Shown piece after piece: positions 1-11,600 of a stretch of DNA of 64,000 nucleotides. Every line of letters begins with the position of its first letter. Position 1 is the first letter of the stretch. The notes beneath the pieces were generated by a model. The model was not told the DNA's origin, did no database searches, and saw only the letters and a list, made by a program, of their open reading frames with translations. The stretch is from Phyto melanocephala (Eukaryota; Arthropoda; Insecta; Diptera; Rhinophoridae). The stretch lies in NCBI GenBank assembly GCA_941918925.1, contig OW799234.1, positions 67,010,043 through 67,074,042 on the forward strand. The letters are read 5' to 3'. A program made the position numbers and the translations under genes.

Positions 1-391
1 AATTTTTTTTTATTTTTTATTTTATATATTATTTATATTATTAATATTTTTTTTTATATATTATTTATATTTTTATTATTTTTTTTTTTAATTTTTTTTT
101 TGTTTTTAATTTTTTTTTTTTATTTTTCTTTTGTTTTATATTTATTATTTATATTAATTATTTTATTTAAATTTTTTTTTAAATTTTTTTTTAATTTTTT
201 TTTAATTTTTTTTTAACATACATACATACTTACGTAAATTTATAATTTTACAATGGGATGTTTTTATATATGTATGTATGTACGTATTTCATATGAGATG
301 AATGGTGATACAAACTACTGTTATTGCATGACTACAGGTTGTGAAGGGTATATAAGATTCGGCACGGCCGAATATAGCGCTCTTACTTGTT
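1..391 (+). mobile_element. DINE-like repeat type I, 3' half, cut by window start
   Basis: A T-rich core (1-215) is followed by a conserved 3' block with GAAGGGTATATAAG, the hairpin ATTCGGCACGGCCGAAT and the terminus CTCTTACTTGTT. The same 3' block recurs at 53711, 53968, 54941 and 55206. A 3' hairpin just before the end is a hallmark of the Helitron/Helentron-type DINE elements of flies; the family link is inferred from architecture. The 5' half lies outside the window. Confidence 0.75.
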
Positions 392-699
392 TAGTTTAGT
401 GTGTATTTATAGGGTGTGCTGTAAAGACATTAATCATTTACTCACACGTTTGCCCATTTATATTAATTTACATGTATAAATGATTTACAAATATGTATGT
501 ATGTACATATGTGAATGTACATTTTTTATGACTGCAATTCACGAAGTATTTAGAAAGCAAATTAAAAAAAATTCCATAAACAAATAAAAGGGTTTCAATT
601 ACAGTTGCGTATAGTTGAGAGAAAGAGAGAGCTTATCTCTGAATTTATTTTAAAACAATTCCTGGCACATTTTGAAAACTGTTTTCTATTCCTTTATTT
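392..699. other. Stretch without recognisable features
   Basis: AT-rich DNA with a short GAGAGAAAGAGAGAG run near 620. No coding pattern or repeat border was seen. Confidence 0.5.
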
Positions 700-1033
700 A
701 TTTTGTATTCCAAAAATTTACAAACTGAAATCAATTTTTTTCAGCTTCTAGACAACCGAGAGAGTTAATATTGTTATCAACTGAAGGGACTTGACTAGCG
801 AAACAAATTTGTTTAACCCCATCAATATGAATATCAAATAAAAGGGGTTGACTAGTAGAATACAGATAACTAGGTAAAAATTCAAAATCAGGGATGGCGT
901 CGGAAATAATGAGGGAAATGGCGTATAACAAAAAAAATATAGGTTAAACTACGATGTGAGATTATACCTATGTACATGATGGTGAAGGGTATTATCAGAT
1001 TCGGCACGACCAAATATATTACTCTTACTTGTT
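700..1033 (+). mobile_element. DINE-like repeat type II, 3' fragment
   Basis: Matches the 3' third of the fuller copy at 1873-2905: both share CAGCTTCTAGACAAC, ATGGCGTCGGAAATAAT and the final GATTCGGCAC..CTCTTACTTGTT block. The hairpin is decayed here (CGACCAAAT instead of a perfect GCCGAAT arm). The 5' part is missing. Confidence 0.65.
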
Positions 1034-1039
1034 TTATAG

Positions 1040-1262
1040 TGTATTATATTTTCCTAGTTGTACCCTTTAATTTGATTCACGTATTGAGCTTCTTGATTGT
1101 CTAGAAGTTGAAAAAAAATTGATTCTCGTTTGCAAATTTTAGGAATAATGCCGAAGCAGTTGAATTTTGGTGCTTATATCTTAGTTAATAGTTGGAAACC
1201 GATTTGTTAGTTTTTCTTAAGAATCTTTTTCGAGGCTACGGCTTATAATTACCCTTTAAAAT
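1040..1262 (-). mobile_element. DINE type II internal fragment
   Basis: Diverged match to 58500-58740 in the same orientation. Shared blocks are a ..TGTATAGAA / TGTCTAGAA segment, GCAAATTTTAGGAA-like sequence, GAAGCAGT, TTGGTGCTTAT and ACGGCTTATAAT. Because 58500-58740 lies inside a minus-oriented type II DINE, this is read as an orphan internal piece of one. No ends are preserved. Confidence 0.45.
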
Positions 1263-1872
1263 AACATATGTATAAGTTATTATAGACAAAAAAACTCCGT
1301 CAGAAGATACGCCATCTGTAAATACCGAATTTTTAAGAAATACACAAAAATCAGAATATTGTAAACTCTGTGTAATTTTATGTTTGTTTGTTTGTATGCA
1401 TTTACAAATATGGGCCTTAATGTTTGATTAAACGTAAACGTAACTACATCAATTTTGCACGTATTGTTTTTGTATAACACGTAAACTATGACGTCACTGA
1501 ACAAAATGATACTGAACAGAAATAAAAAAAAAATATAATACAAATTGAATAAAATTGAAGCAATGGCGGAGCTTATCAAGCTATTGTTCAGTTTGCGAAG
1601 AAGCCCCTAATGATGAGTCAGGCTTGGAAAGTTAAACACGAAATTAATTTAAATTCATTTAGTTTTAGAAAAACCTTTATTGCTAAAGATTAGTTCAAAT
1701 TTTACAATTGTTATTCTAAATTTTTGTGGTGTATTTTATAACTAATAGAACTAATAAAAAAATTTTTTCCACGAGGTATCTTCTACGCACGAAAAATAAT
1801 GCTGATAATCAAGGTATATTAATAAGGTACTCGTATCCAAACATGTGTCTGCATCCGTCAAAATAAGTTTTT
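1263..1872. other. Stretch without recognisable features
   Basis: AT-rich DNA. A minus-strand 99-codon open frame (1579-1280) has a hydrophobic, low-complexity composition and no family resemblance, so it is not called as a gene. Confidence 0.4.
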
Positions 1873-2905
1873 TTACACCCTTCACACGACAGTGTAAAGG
1901 GGTATATATGTAGCTTTGTCATTCCGTTTGTAATTTATACATTTCATTTCCGATCCCATAAAGTATATATCTTCTGAAAGCTTACCAATAGAGGAGTCGA
2001 TTAAGCCCTGACTATCTGTCCGTCTGTCCGTGTGTTGGTTGAAATCAACTTTTAGAGGCAACCATATGTTTCTCAGATCTGTGTATAGTATCAATCTTTT
2101 GGAAATATCCGGGAATAATTCGCTGTTAAAATTCAGCACAATAGCCCCAAAATTTTCTGAGATATGAGCAAATAAACACGACTGCCTCTTATTTTTCCCA
2201 TATTTTTACCAACAAAATTAAATTTTTCAGCCATAGAATAATTCATAGTTACCTTTGCTACTATTTGTAGATATAATATGTCTCTAGAGATTTGTGAAAA
2301 ATTTTTGATACAGCGGGCTGTAATCGGTAAAGTTATAGGCAAAAATTTGTTTTTAAAAATATATATTCGAAAAACTTACAAACTAAAATCAACTAAAATC
2401 ATATTTTTGCAGCTTCTAGACAACAGAGATAGTCAATATTAGTATCATCTAAAAGGACTTGACTAGCGCAATATAAGCACTATAAAAAATTAAAATTCAT
2501 GTTGGCCGCCACTACAAAATGGCGGACAATAAATTTATATGTGGGTCAAATCTGGTATTTTCAAATGTAACTTCTAGAACCCCCTCAATATTGATATCAA
2601 ATGAAAGGGCTTGTCCAGTAGAATACATTCATTTATTAAAATATGTAAAATCAAAGATGTCGTCTAAAACAAAATGGCGGAACAACTTTTTTTAACCCCA
2701 TTAATATGGGTATCAAATCAAAGGGCTTGACTAGTAGAATACAGTTAACTACGTAAAAATTCAAAATCAAGGATGGCGTCGGAAATAATAAAGACACATG
2801 GCGTATAACATTAAATTTAGGTTAAGCTACGATGTGGGATTACACCTACTTATGCACATGATGATGAAGGGTTTACAGATTCGGCACCGCCGAATATAGC
2901 ATAAG
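1873..2905 (+). mobile_element. DINE-like repeat type II, nearly complete
   Basis: The 5' end has ACACCCTTCACAC..GTGTAAAGGGGTATAT, then GTCATTCCGTTTGTAAT, CATAAAGTATATAT and the CTGTCCGTCTGTCCGTGT microsatellite (about 2015-2035). A unique core follows with several ATGGCG-containing blocks. It ends with GATTCGGCACCGCCGAATATAG. The terminal CTCTTACTTGTT is replaced by sequence running into the MITE at 2908. This is the best type II reference copy in the window. Confidence 0.7.
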
Positions 2906-2907
2906 TA

Positions 2908-3274
2908 TATGTGACAGCGCATAGAGAAAGGGACCTAAGGGTAAAACAGGTTTTGTTTAGGAGAGCCATTTTAAAGATTAAATGATAAATTGTTCATAAG
3001 GAAAAAAATAAATTTTTTTTAGTTTCGTAAAATCAAGTTATTTTGTTAATTTAGTAGGGGAAAAAATTAAAATAAATAAATTTTACCGTTAGGTCCCTTT
3101 CTATTTGCGCTTAGAATCGTCCACTTCACTTTTATAAAATGCGCTTATCTCTGGAAGGGAACACTTTTGAGGCATGGGATCGGTCTCATTCGATAATCAG
3201 ATGTTGTCCACATCAAAAAAAAGTGAAAATTATTTTTTTACCCTTAGGTCCCTTTCTCTATGTGCTGTCACATA
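2908..3274. mobile_element. MITE with about 39-bp terminal inverted repeats and TA target site
   Basis: The left end TATGTGACAGCGCATAG and its continuation (to about 2946) are mirrored, with about one mismatch, at 3236-3274 (..CTATGTGCTGTCACATA). Both sides are flanked by TA. A third partial copy of the GTTAGGTCCCTTTCT motif lies inside at about 3090-3115. The length of 367 bp, the TA duplication and the lack of an ORF fit a Tc1/mariner-type MITE. It is inserted in the 3' end of the preceding DINE. Confidence 0.75.
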
Positions 3275-3488
3275 TACAAACACAAAATGCATGTTGTTTT
3301 CAATTGTTAAGTTAATTGCCAAGATGCATATATCTTATGAATATGCCTTGTTGTTTAATTAATTGAATATTTGACTGGTTTTGAAATTTAAATTATACTT
3401 TTAAATAATTAAATTATTTTCTTAGTAAAAAATAAAGATTTCTGAAAATACAAGGAAATTACTGTCAGTTGGAAAAATTTTGAAAAAT
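3275..3488. other. AT-rich spacer
   Basis: No feature was recognised between the MITE and the next DINE. Confidence 0.4.
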
Positions 3489-3633
3489 AACAAGTAAGAG
3501 CACTATATTCGGCTGTGCCGAATCTTTTATACCCACCACCAATTTTGTGTACATTTAAAGCACAATATTTATTATTTTGTTAATCGCTATTGAATAATAT
3601 CTTTATAATAAAATATGTATCACTTTCTTTGTA

Positions 3634-4249
3634 GAGGGTGGTTAAATTTTTTAGGGCCCATGTTGAAGGTGAACTACACCTAGTCTTTAAATTTGTTTTC
3701 TGCATTTCACTTGACATTTCTCAATCTCAAACTTACTCAATTTGAACCATGGAAAGATACGCAATTGAGCAACGCTTTTAAATATTAAAGATTTTTATAA
3801 AAATGGGCGTTCAAATCAAAATGCATTTTGTGAACTTCGTGATTCTTTTGGTCAACATAATCGTTCGAATTCGTCCACAATCGTGAGAATTGTAAAAAAT
3901 ATTTAAATTTCTGCAAAACAGGTCTGTATAAAATGTTAGAAAATCTGTGAATGCCTTCTTATTTCGTTGAATGGGAAGCATGGTTGTTTTTTTCGATAGT
4001 GTGGCAAAAGAGCAGTCAACCTCGACTCATCATCGTGCCCAACAATTGAGCATCAACATTGTCATTGAAAATTTGGACCATCAGATAGAGGAGTGGCGCC
4101 AAGGATGGGGGGGGGGGTGCATTTGGCCGATATTTTGTTAAATACATAATTGAACCGTACAAATATTATCATTACAAAAAGAAATAATAATAATTTCCTA
4201 AATAATTTGAATAATTCAACATCAGCCCTTAAAATTTAACCACCCTTTA
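3634..4249 (+). mobile_element. Internally deleted mariner-like element inside DINE III copy 1
   Basis: The ends GAGGGTGGTTAAATTT and AAATTTAACCACCCTTTA are inverted repeats flanked by TA. From about 3749 the + strand reads MERYAIEQ..., then NGRSNQNAFCELRDSFGQ, the N-terminal DNA-binding start typical of mariner transposases, followed by stops and lost catalytic parts. A run of G lies near 4107-4117. The uninterrupted site is visible in DINE III fragments at about 16007 and 43695, which defines the borders. Non-autonomous and dead. Confidence 0.75.
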
Positions 4250-4399
4250 TAACTTCGATATGCTACTAAAAGGCTTTAGTAAATGTAGTCTTTCAATGAA
4301 CGTGGGCGTTAAAGTAGGCGTGTCAATAAAGTTTCTGCTAATAAATGCAACTTAGACATTTCAATATAGTCCTTTATTTTCCCAAAAACTTTGTCAATA

Positions 4400-5590
4400 G
4401 AGAAATTACATGAATTTAAGAAAACCCGTTATATGGGAGGTAGGCGTTATAGTAGGCGTGTCACCTAAACTTTTTGGCACAAAAACTACATTGATTAGAA
4501 GGATATATGTAGCAAATTTCCTCATCATACCTCTAATTTTGTCTGTTTTAGTGGGCGTTATAGTAGGCGTGTTAAAGTTATTTTTACGAATGAGTACATT
4601 TTAGATGTTTCAATATAGCCTTTTATTATTCCAAAATCTTTATTAATAGAGAAATTATATGAATTTTAGGTAAAACGTTATATGGGAGGTGGGCGTAAAA
4701 GTTGGCGTGGCACCTTAATTTTTTTGTACAATAATGACACTGCCTAGGGGGATATACGTAGCAAATTTGATCATCAAACATCAAATTTTGGCGGTTTTAT
4801 GAGCTTTGAAATTTCATTAACGGTAGATAACGTGAAAATTGGGCGTTATAGTAGGCGTGTCAAAGTTATTTTTGCGAATGAGTACATTTAAAATGTTTCA
4901 ATATAGCCTTTTATTATTCCAAAATCTTTGTTAATAGAGTAATTATATGAATTTTAGGTAAAACGTTATATGGGAGGTGGGCGTAAAAGTGGGCGTGGCA
5001 CCTTAATTTTTTTGTACAATAATGACACTGCCTAGGGGGATATACGTAGCAAATTTGATCATCATACCTCTAATTTTGTCGGTTTTATGAGCTTTTAAAT
5101 TTCATTAACGGTAGATAACGTGAAAAGTGGGCGTTATAGTAGGCGTGTCAAAGTTATTTTTGCGAATGAGTACATTTTAGATGTTTCAATATAGCCCTTT
5201 ATAAATCCAAAATCTTTATTAATAGAGAAATTATATCAATTTTAGGTAAAACGTTATATGGGAGGTGGGCGTAAAAGTGGGCGTGGCACCTTAATTTTTT
5301 TGTACAATAATAACACTGCCTAGGGGGATATACGTAGCAAATTTGATCATCATACCTCTAATTTTGGCGGTTTAATGAGCTTTTAAATTTCATTAACGGT
5401 AGATAACGTGAAAAGTGGGCGTTATAGTAGGCGTGTCAAAGTTATTTTTGCGAATGAGTACATTTTAGATGTTTCAATATAGCCCTTTATAATTCCAAAA
5501 TCTTTATTAATAGAGAAATTATATCAATTTTAGGTAAAACGTTATATGGGAGGTGGGCGTAAAAGTGGGCGTGGCACATTGATTTTCCGT
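4400..5590. repeat. 288-bp tandem array within DINE III copy 1
   Basis: The anchor TATGGGAGGTGGGCGT occurs at 4681, 4969, 5257 and 5545, exactly 288 bp apart, with a more diverged unit anchored at 4432. Each unit also carries GGGCGTTATAGTAGGCGTGTC and TACGTAGCAAATTTGATC. There is no reading frame through the array. The unit is intrinsic to the DINE III family, since 287-bp spacing recurs at 11387-12248 and 288 bp at 48053-48341. Confidence 0.85.
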
Positions 5591-6246
5591 TAAAAAAAAG
5601 CCTTTCACCAAAAAGCAAAGTGTGCAAAATTTCAGAGTCGTACATCCAATTTTGTTGGTTTTATGACGTTTTTGTTTTTAAATATACCGAAAAATACACT
5701 GTGCGGTATAAATTTTCGTACATTTTGATCGATAACTCCTCTCCTAATACATAGATTTAGGTAATTTTTGGTGAGAGATATTGCTTTGACTCGAGAAATA
5801 TATATTCGAAGTTTCATGACTGTACGTTAATCCATTTGGACACAATACCATTTTATTCGCTGTTCGTAGGACACGGTTTTTTCGACCTACTCTTGCATTC
5901 CGAGCTATAACTCACTTCCTAATATTCCGATATAGCCCATTTTCAATACCAAACAAACCTTGTCTATAAGAAAGATTCTGGCAAAATTTGAGCCTCCTAG
6001 CTTTTTCGGTGCGACCTCTATCGTGCTTTCAACAGACGGACAGACGGACAGACGGACAGACGGACGGACATAGCTAGATCGTCATCAAATCAAACCCTGA
6101 TTCAGAATATATATACTTTATGGGGTCTAAAATGGATATTTCGATGTGTTACAAACGGAATGACAAAATGAATATACCCCCACCATTTTTTTGGTGGCGG
6201 GTATAAAAATGAATTAACTACTCTTACGTTTGTACCTTTTATATAC

Positions 6247-6517
6247 ATACTAGCTTGTACCCGCGACTTCGTCTGCGTAGTTATCGAGATAAAAGGTAGA
6301 CTTAGTATTAACAACAAAAATATTTACAACACAAACCACCCGTTTAGGATGTGTTTTGATGAGTTTTTCAACGACTTCGCGTTATGTGTTAATCTAGGTT
6401 GTTATCTATCTATGTGCCGAATTTCATTTAGTTTCAATTAGCCGTTATTGCGTGATTGAGTAGCAAATATCCAAACATCCAAACATACAAACATTCACAT
6501 TTATTATATTAGTAAGA
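6247..6517 (+). mobile_element. Non-LTR/SINE 3'-end fragment (RTE-like)
   Basis: Begins TACTAGCTTGTACCCGCGAC and ends with CCAAACATCCAAACATAC..TTATATTAGTAAGAT. Both are features familiar from 3' regions of RTE-type retrotransposons and their SINEs in insects. There is no ORF. The class assignment rests on recollection of these terminal motifs. Confidence 0.4.
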
Positions 6518-6934
6518 TGTATGTTGGCTTAATTTCTTTAAATAAAATGGGATTCTTTTACATTGCAAATAATAACACTTGAAACTTATGTTATAAAGAA
6601 GAGACTTTATTATTTTAGTTTTTAACACAATAACTTAAACTTATACAGTATTTTACATATTATTTACCTTATTGGTATACGCTTTTATTTATTATTATCG
6701 AACTCAACACAGCGAACTCCTAGCTGTACTATTTGACCATTTAAAGTAACATTGCTATCATATAGTCTATATCATTCCACAAAGTAGCCCGATACCGAGC
6801 TTGATAAGCATGCAATTTTTTGAATTCCTTCGCACCTTTTTATCAAGACTTTTTACCTGTAAAAATTTATTTATTTATTTTTTCTTTTGTAAAAATGACA
6901 TGTTAGATTACACCAACAACTAGATTATACCAAC
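6518..6934. other. AT-rich stretch without firm features
   Basis: The minus strand at about 6870-6740 has a short open segment containing KEFKKLHAYQARYRATLWND that looks coding-like. It has no start, no family I recognise and little room for a gene. Confidence 0.3.
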
Positions 6935-7085
6935 AACATTCCGTTTGTAATTTATACATTATCGATTTTCGACCTCACAAAGTACATATTTTCTGAAAGC
7001 TTATGAGGAGTCGATTGAGCCATATCCGTCTGTTCGTCTGTCCGTGCGTAGGTTGAAATCAACTAAAAGGTCCGTCATCTGACGT
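6935..7085 (+). mobile_element. DINE 5'-block fragment
   Basis: Contains CATTCCGTTTGTAATTT, a decayed CATAAAGTATATATTTTCTGAAAGCTTATGA-like block, GAGTCGATTGAGCC and a TCCGTCTGTTCGTCTGTCCGTG run, in the order of the DINE 5' third. The terminal TATACCC and the 3' half are missing. Confidence 0.55.
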
Positions 7086-7177
7086 TTTTTTTCAACTAGT
7101 GCTTATTTCGTAAATGGTAACACTTAGCTCATGTCTGATTTGACAGATAATTAGTTTTATCCTTCCGCTGAACGAAT

Positions 7178-7668
7178 AAGGTTGTGTATACGCTTGAACA
7201 ACGCTGTGAAATATTTGGCCGATTTAGCCAAAAAAAAATCATCTTCTCAGATGAAGCTCATTTTGATCTTGGCGGGTATGTAAAAAACCAAAATTGTCGC
7301 ATTCTATTTTTTTATTTATTTATTTATTCATGTAATACAAAAAGCCACTCTAGGCCAATTAATATATATATATATATTTTATATTACAAAGCAGAAAAAC
7401 CTGAATTCATTATGTGTAAAAATGTATTTTAGGCACAGAAAACCCGCACGCATACATTTAAAAGCCGATACACCCAAAACGAGTCACTGTTTGGTGCGGG
7501 TTTTGGTCCAGAGGCATAATTGGGCCATTTTTCTTCGAAAATAAGCAAGGAGTGGCCGTTATAGTCAATGGCGATCGTTATCGGGCCATGTTTAACGAAT
7601 TTTTGTTAACAAAAATTGAAGAGGAGGATTTTGGCAACATTTGGTTTCAACAGGACGGCGTATTAGTT
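7178..7668 (+). pseudogene. Broken mariner-like transposase fragment
   Basis: The + strand reads MYTLEQRCEIFGRFSQ, then jumps directly to the first catalytic block SDEAHFDLGGYVKNQNCRI (ending about 7308). The helix-turn-helix region in between is deleted. About 120 bp of T/A-rich sequence (7309-7432) interrupts the frame. It then resumes as NPHA..., VTVWCGFWS.GIIGPFFF and a second catalytic block FQQDG at about 7650, where it stops. The third catalytic acidic residue is missing. The first Asp and the QDG Asp are visible. Related to the fuller copy at 18885-20171. Confidence 0.7.
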
Positions 7669-8644
7669 TAATTACACTTATAATTGGAATTTGGGATTAA
7701 TTTAAACAAAACATTTGTTGTATTAGTTATTAAAATAATTGAACTTTTTTCAAATAAAATTAGCCGACCAGAAATGCAATTCATTTTATTTTGTTTCTTA
7801 CATAAATTTACTTAAGTTAAAAATAATAGAAAACATTAGAATACATACAAAAAAAAAATATTTGCCATAACCATGGATTAAATTTTCAAAAATAATGGGT
7901 TTCGTTCCCAACCTTGGCATAAAAAATTCTTACTGGTAAAAAGTCTTGAAAAATTGGAGAGAAGGAATTTCAATAATTCCTTACCTATTTAGGTCAGAAC
8001 ATGGAGCTACAAGTAAGATTGACTTTATCCAAATCTGTAATTAAATTAAAGTTATTTATTATGTTATTTTCAACTATTTGTACCAGAACTTTATCCTGCA
8101 AATTTTAATTTTTTTTACTACTCAACTTCCCATTTTACATGATCACAGTTTATTAAAATTTTCGTTTAAATCTTGACAAAATATTACATTTTTCAATTTT
8201 ATTTTTCATTATACATATATTTTTCTCATCTGACAGAAATATCTCTCTTTGATTCTCGAAAAAAAATCAATGTAAATTGAAAAAGTTATTCAAATTAAAT
8301 AATAATATAATTATAATCGATAAATAAATCAATTAATCAATTTATTAAAAAATTTTAAGTAAAATTTTTTTCTGTGTATGCTGTAAATGTATGTGAATAC
8401 CCCTAATGAAATAACATTTTTTTTTTTTGCAAATTCCAATACGCAGCCCATCATCATTTAACAACCCACCTTCATATACACCTCTGCTTTTTGGCACAAT
8501 TACAAATAATTTGCACACAAATGTCAAGGAAACCCGCAAAATTAAGTGAGAGAGAACAAGTTTTGTTTTCAGTTCGCTGTTAAACAACAAACTGAACGGA
8601 AGTCGTTTAGACTTTGCGAACTTTTAACGTCCGCCAACATTATA
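7669..8644. other. 5' flank of the first ionotropic receptor gene
   Basis: AT-rich DNA with no repeat borders recognised. It must hold the promoter and 5' UTR of the receptor that starts at 8645. No convincing TATA/Inr pair could be chosen. An in-frame upstream ATG at 8546 would add 33 residues, but the ATG at 8645 directly precedes a signal peptide and is preferred. Confidence 0.4.
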
Positions 8645-11600
8645 ATGCAATCAACAGTTTTTACCATCATATTGGCTGTGTTGGTAGCACGGTCCTGTGA
8701 ACAACAGCAACAAGAACAACAACAGAACAAACAAGTCAAATATCATAATATATCAATTATGCAAAATGTCATTGACTCGGATATGCCATTAGCTTTGCAA
8801 AATTCAATTGCCGCTTGTTGCAGTATAATACGTGAATATTTTGTACCCAATGCAAATAGTTTCATGCTCAGCACAAATGTGCAGGAATTGTATTTAAAAT
8901 CGCATATGAGAGATTTTCTAAACAGTGTTTTACTTAACTTATCAATGATAAAAGTGGAAATTGAGAGTAAGAACTCGGTGGTACGTGACCAGACATTAAA
9001 TCGTAAATACAATCTAATCGTAATCGATGGCATAGAATCATTGAGGTAAATGTAAAAATATTCCTATTTGCCACGTTTGTCAAAAATATAATCAATATAT
9101 TGTCACTGTATTGCAGGCAATTAGATCCGGCCAATTTCACAAAAAATTATGATATACAAGAATCTTATCTGCTGTATTTAATGCATGCCTCCAGATTTGC
9201 CAACGTTAGCGGTGTGCTGAATGAAATATTTGCATATTTTTGGCAAAATTCCATTGTGAATGTATCACTGATGAAGGTTAACAATTTGGTTGTGGAAGTC
9301 TTTACATATTTTCCGTTTGACAACTATTTAGCCTGTAAAGTGCCTTTGGTTAAACAAATTAATTCTTATAACGACTATTGGCAAGAATCAATTAGTTTCA
9401 CTATATTTCCTGCAAAACTAACTAATATAAAAAATTGTGCTTTAACTGTAGCCGTATGGGATACTCCACCGTATTTAAGTTTTGTGCAGAATGATGAGGG
9501 CAGCCATGAAATCGATTACTTTGAGGCTGTGCTGCTTAAAGTTTTGGCAGATAAATTAAATTTTACCTTAGACTTGAAAGAACCGCCAAATAATGAACAG
9601 AGGGGAATGGTTTTATCAAACGGCTCGTTAACGGGTGCAATGAAAATGGTAAGAAATCAATCAATAGATTTATAAATTACGTTGATTTTATAAGTGAAAA
9701 AAATATAATTTATTGCAAATTTTTGCCATTTTGAAAATCTGATTATAAAAGATTATTTTAAAAGATTTTTATATTTATAGAAGTTTTAAAAAATTGGTTA
9801 AAATATTTATACAATTTATATATTTGTGTGTATGTTATGTAAGCATTTATGTATGTAGGATTTTTATTTTTTATTTAACGTGGTATTTATAAGTTTGTAA
9901 TTTATTTTTTAATTTCTACAATATTCACTTTACACCGTATAAAAAATATATATAGTATTTCCAATCCTTATATACAAAGGAATCATTTATGCTTAATCCG
10001 ATGTCCTTATGTCCGTGTGTATGTTGGAATCAACTTTTTTTTAACCCCACGTATACATCAGACTCTTGTGTGGTATCACTTCATCAGATATGCTTTTGGG
10101 AATTGAAAATCAGTTATATGGGTATAAGCAGAAGAACACAATTGCCTCTGTTTTAAACCAAAACAAAGTAAGAATTTTCAGCTTCTATGGCATTTCTTGC
10201 AGCTTTTTTTAGTAAATATAAACTTGTACCCAGGGTCAATTATCAACAAGGATATCAGCGAAAAAGTTTTTGGTAATAATTGCACCATACAATCGTCGGT
10301 TATGGTCATTACATGATGGTGCAATCGCTTACAGTACAATTGCTTATTTATTTTTTGTTCTATTACAGACATAAGGTTCGCGCATGTGTTGGTAACAACT
10401 TTAAATGCTTATAACTCTTAAAACACCAAACAAATTTATGATTAAGTTTATGCAAATCTGTAAGAAAATTCCTTTAAAATGTTATATTCATATTTTTATA
10501 AATCGGTTGTAAAATGTACGTTCACAAATGTGTATCAAGAAATCGACTTGCCTATTAATATATAAATTATTCTAAATGATGATTTGTTACAGATTTAAAT
10601 TTAAATAGTTTGATTTAGATGATTTTTATATTAGTTAAATATTCATCAGTTTAAGTTATGCCATGTTCACACGGCAATATGCATCTCGTGATTCGCTCTC
10701 TGAATCTCGAATGCGAACCCTGCCGTTCAGACGATAGTTCTTGTATCACTTTGACATTTTTATTTTTATACCCGCCACCAAAAAAATGGTGGGGGTATAT
10801 TCATTTTGTCATTCCCTTTGTAACACATCGAAATATCCATTTTAGACCCATCGAAATACCCATTGATTTGATGACGATCTAGCTATGTCCGTCCGTCTGT
10901 CCGTCTGTTGAAAGCACGATAGAGGTCGCACCGAAAGAGCTAGGGGGCTCAAATTTTACCAGAATTTTTCTTATAGACAAGGTTTTATTGGTATTGAAAA
11001 TGGGCTAAATCAGAATATTAGGAAGAGAGTTATAGCTCGAAAAGCAAGAGTAGGTCGAAAAAACCGTGTCCTTCGAACATCGAATAAAATGGAATTGTGT
11101 CCAAACGCATTAACGTAGACTCATGAAACTTCGAATATATGTTTCCTGAGTAAAAACAATATTACTCCCCGAAAATCTAAATCTATGCATTAGGAAAGGA
11201 GTTATCGATCAAAATGTACGAAAATTTATACCGCATATTGTATTTTTCGGTATATTTAAAAACAAAAACGTCATAAAAGCAACAAAATTGGATATACGAC
11301 TTTAAAATTTTGCACACTTTGCTTTTTGGTGAGAGGCTTTTTGTAACGGAAAATCAATGTGCCACGCCCACTTTTTCGCCCACCTCCCATATAACGTTTT
11401 ACCTAAAATTAATATAATTTCTCTATTAATAAAGATTTTGGAATAATAAAAGGCTATATTTAAACATCTAAAATGTACTCATTCGTAAAAATAACTTTGA
11501 CACGCCTACTATAACGCCCACTTTTCACGTTATCTACCGTTAATGAAATGTTGAAGCTCATAAAACCGACAAAATTAGAGGTATGATGATCAAATTTGCT

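Larger units (their letters stand above)
3489..6208 (-). mobile_element. DINE-like repeat type III (long form), copy 1
   Basis: Read on the minus strand it begins near 6208 with TATACCCGCCACCAAAAAAA..GGTGGGGGTATAT. It then has GTCATTCCGTTTGTAAC, CATAAAGTATATATAT and the GTCCGTCTGTCCGTCTG run (about 6035-6070). It ends at 3489 with the hairpin ATTCGGCACAGCCGAAT and GTGCTCTTACTTGTT. Its 2.7-kb size is due to a 288-bp tandem array (4400-5590) and an internal mariner remnant (3634-4249). Similar long copies are at 10766-13184, 43397-45048 and 46267-48983. Confidence 0.7.

Noticed and set aside
4400..5590. CRISPR-like regular repeats
   Set aside because: Units are 288 bp and similar throughout, with no short repeats separated by unique spacers, and the DNA is eukaryotic.
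8546..8644. Longer N-terminus of the first receptor from the ATG at 8546
   Set aside because: The extra 33 residues are polar and would bury the signal peptide that begins at the ATG at 8645.
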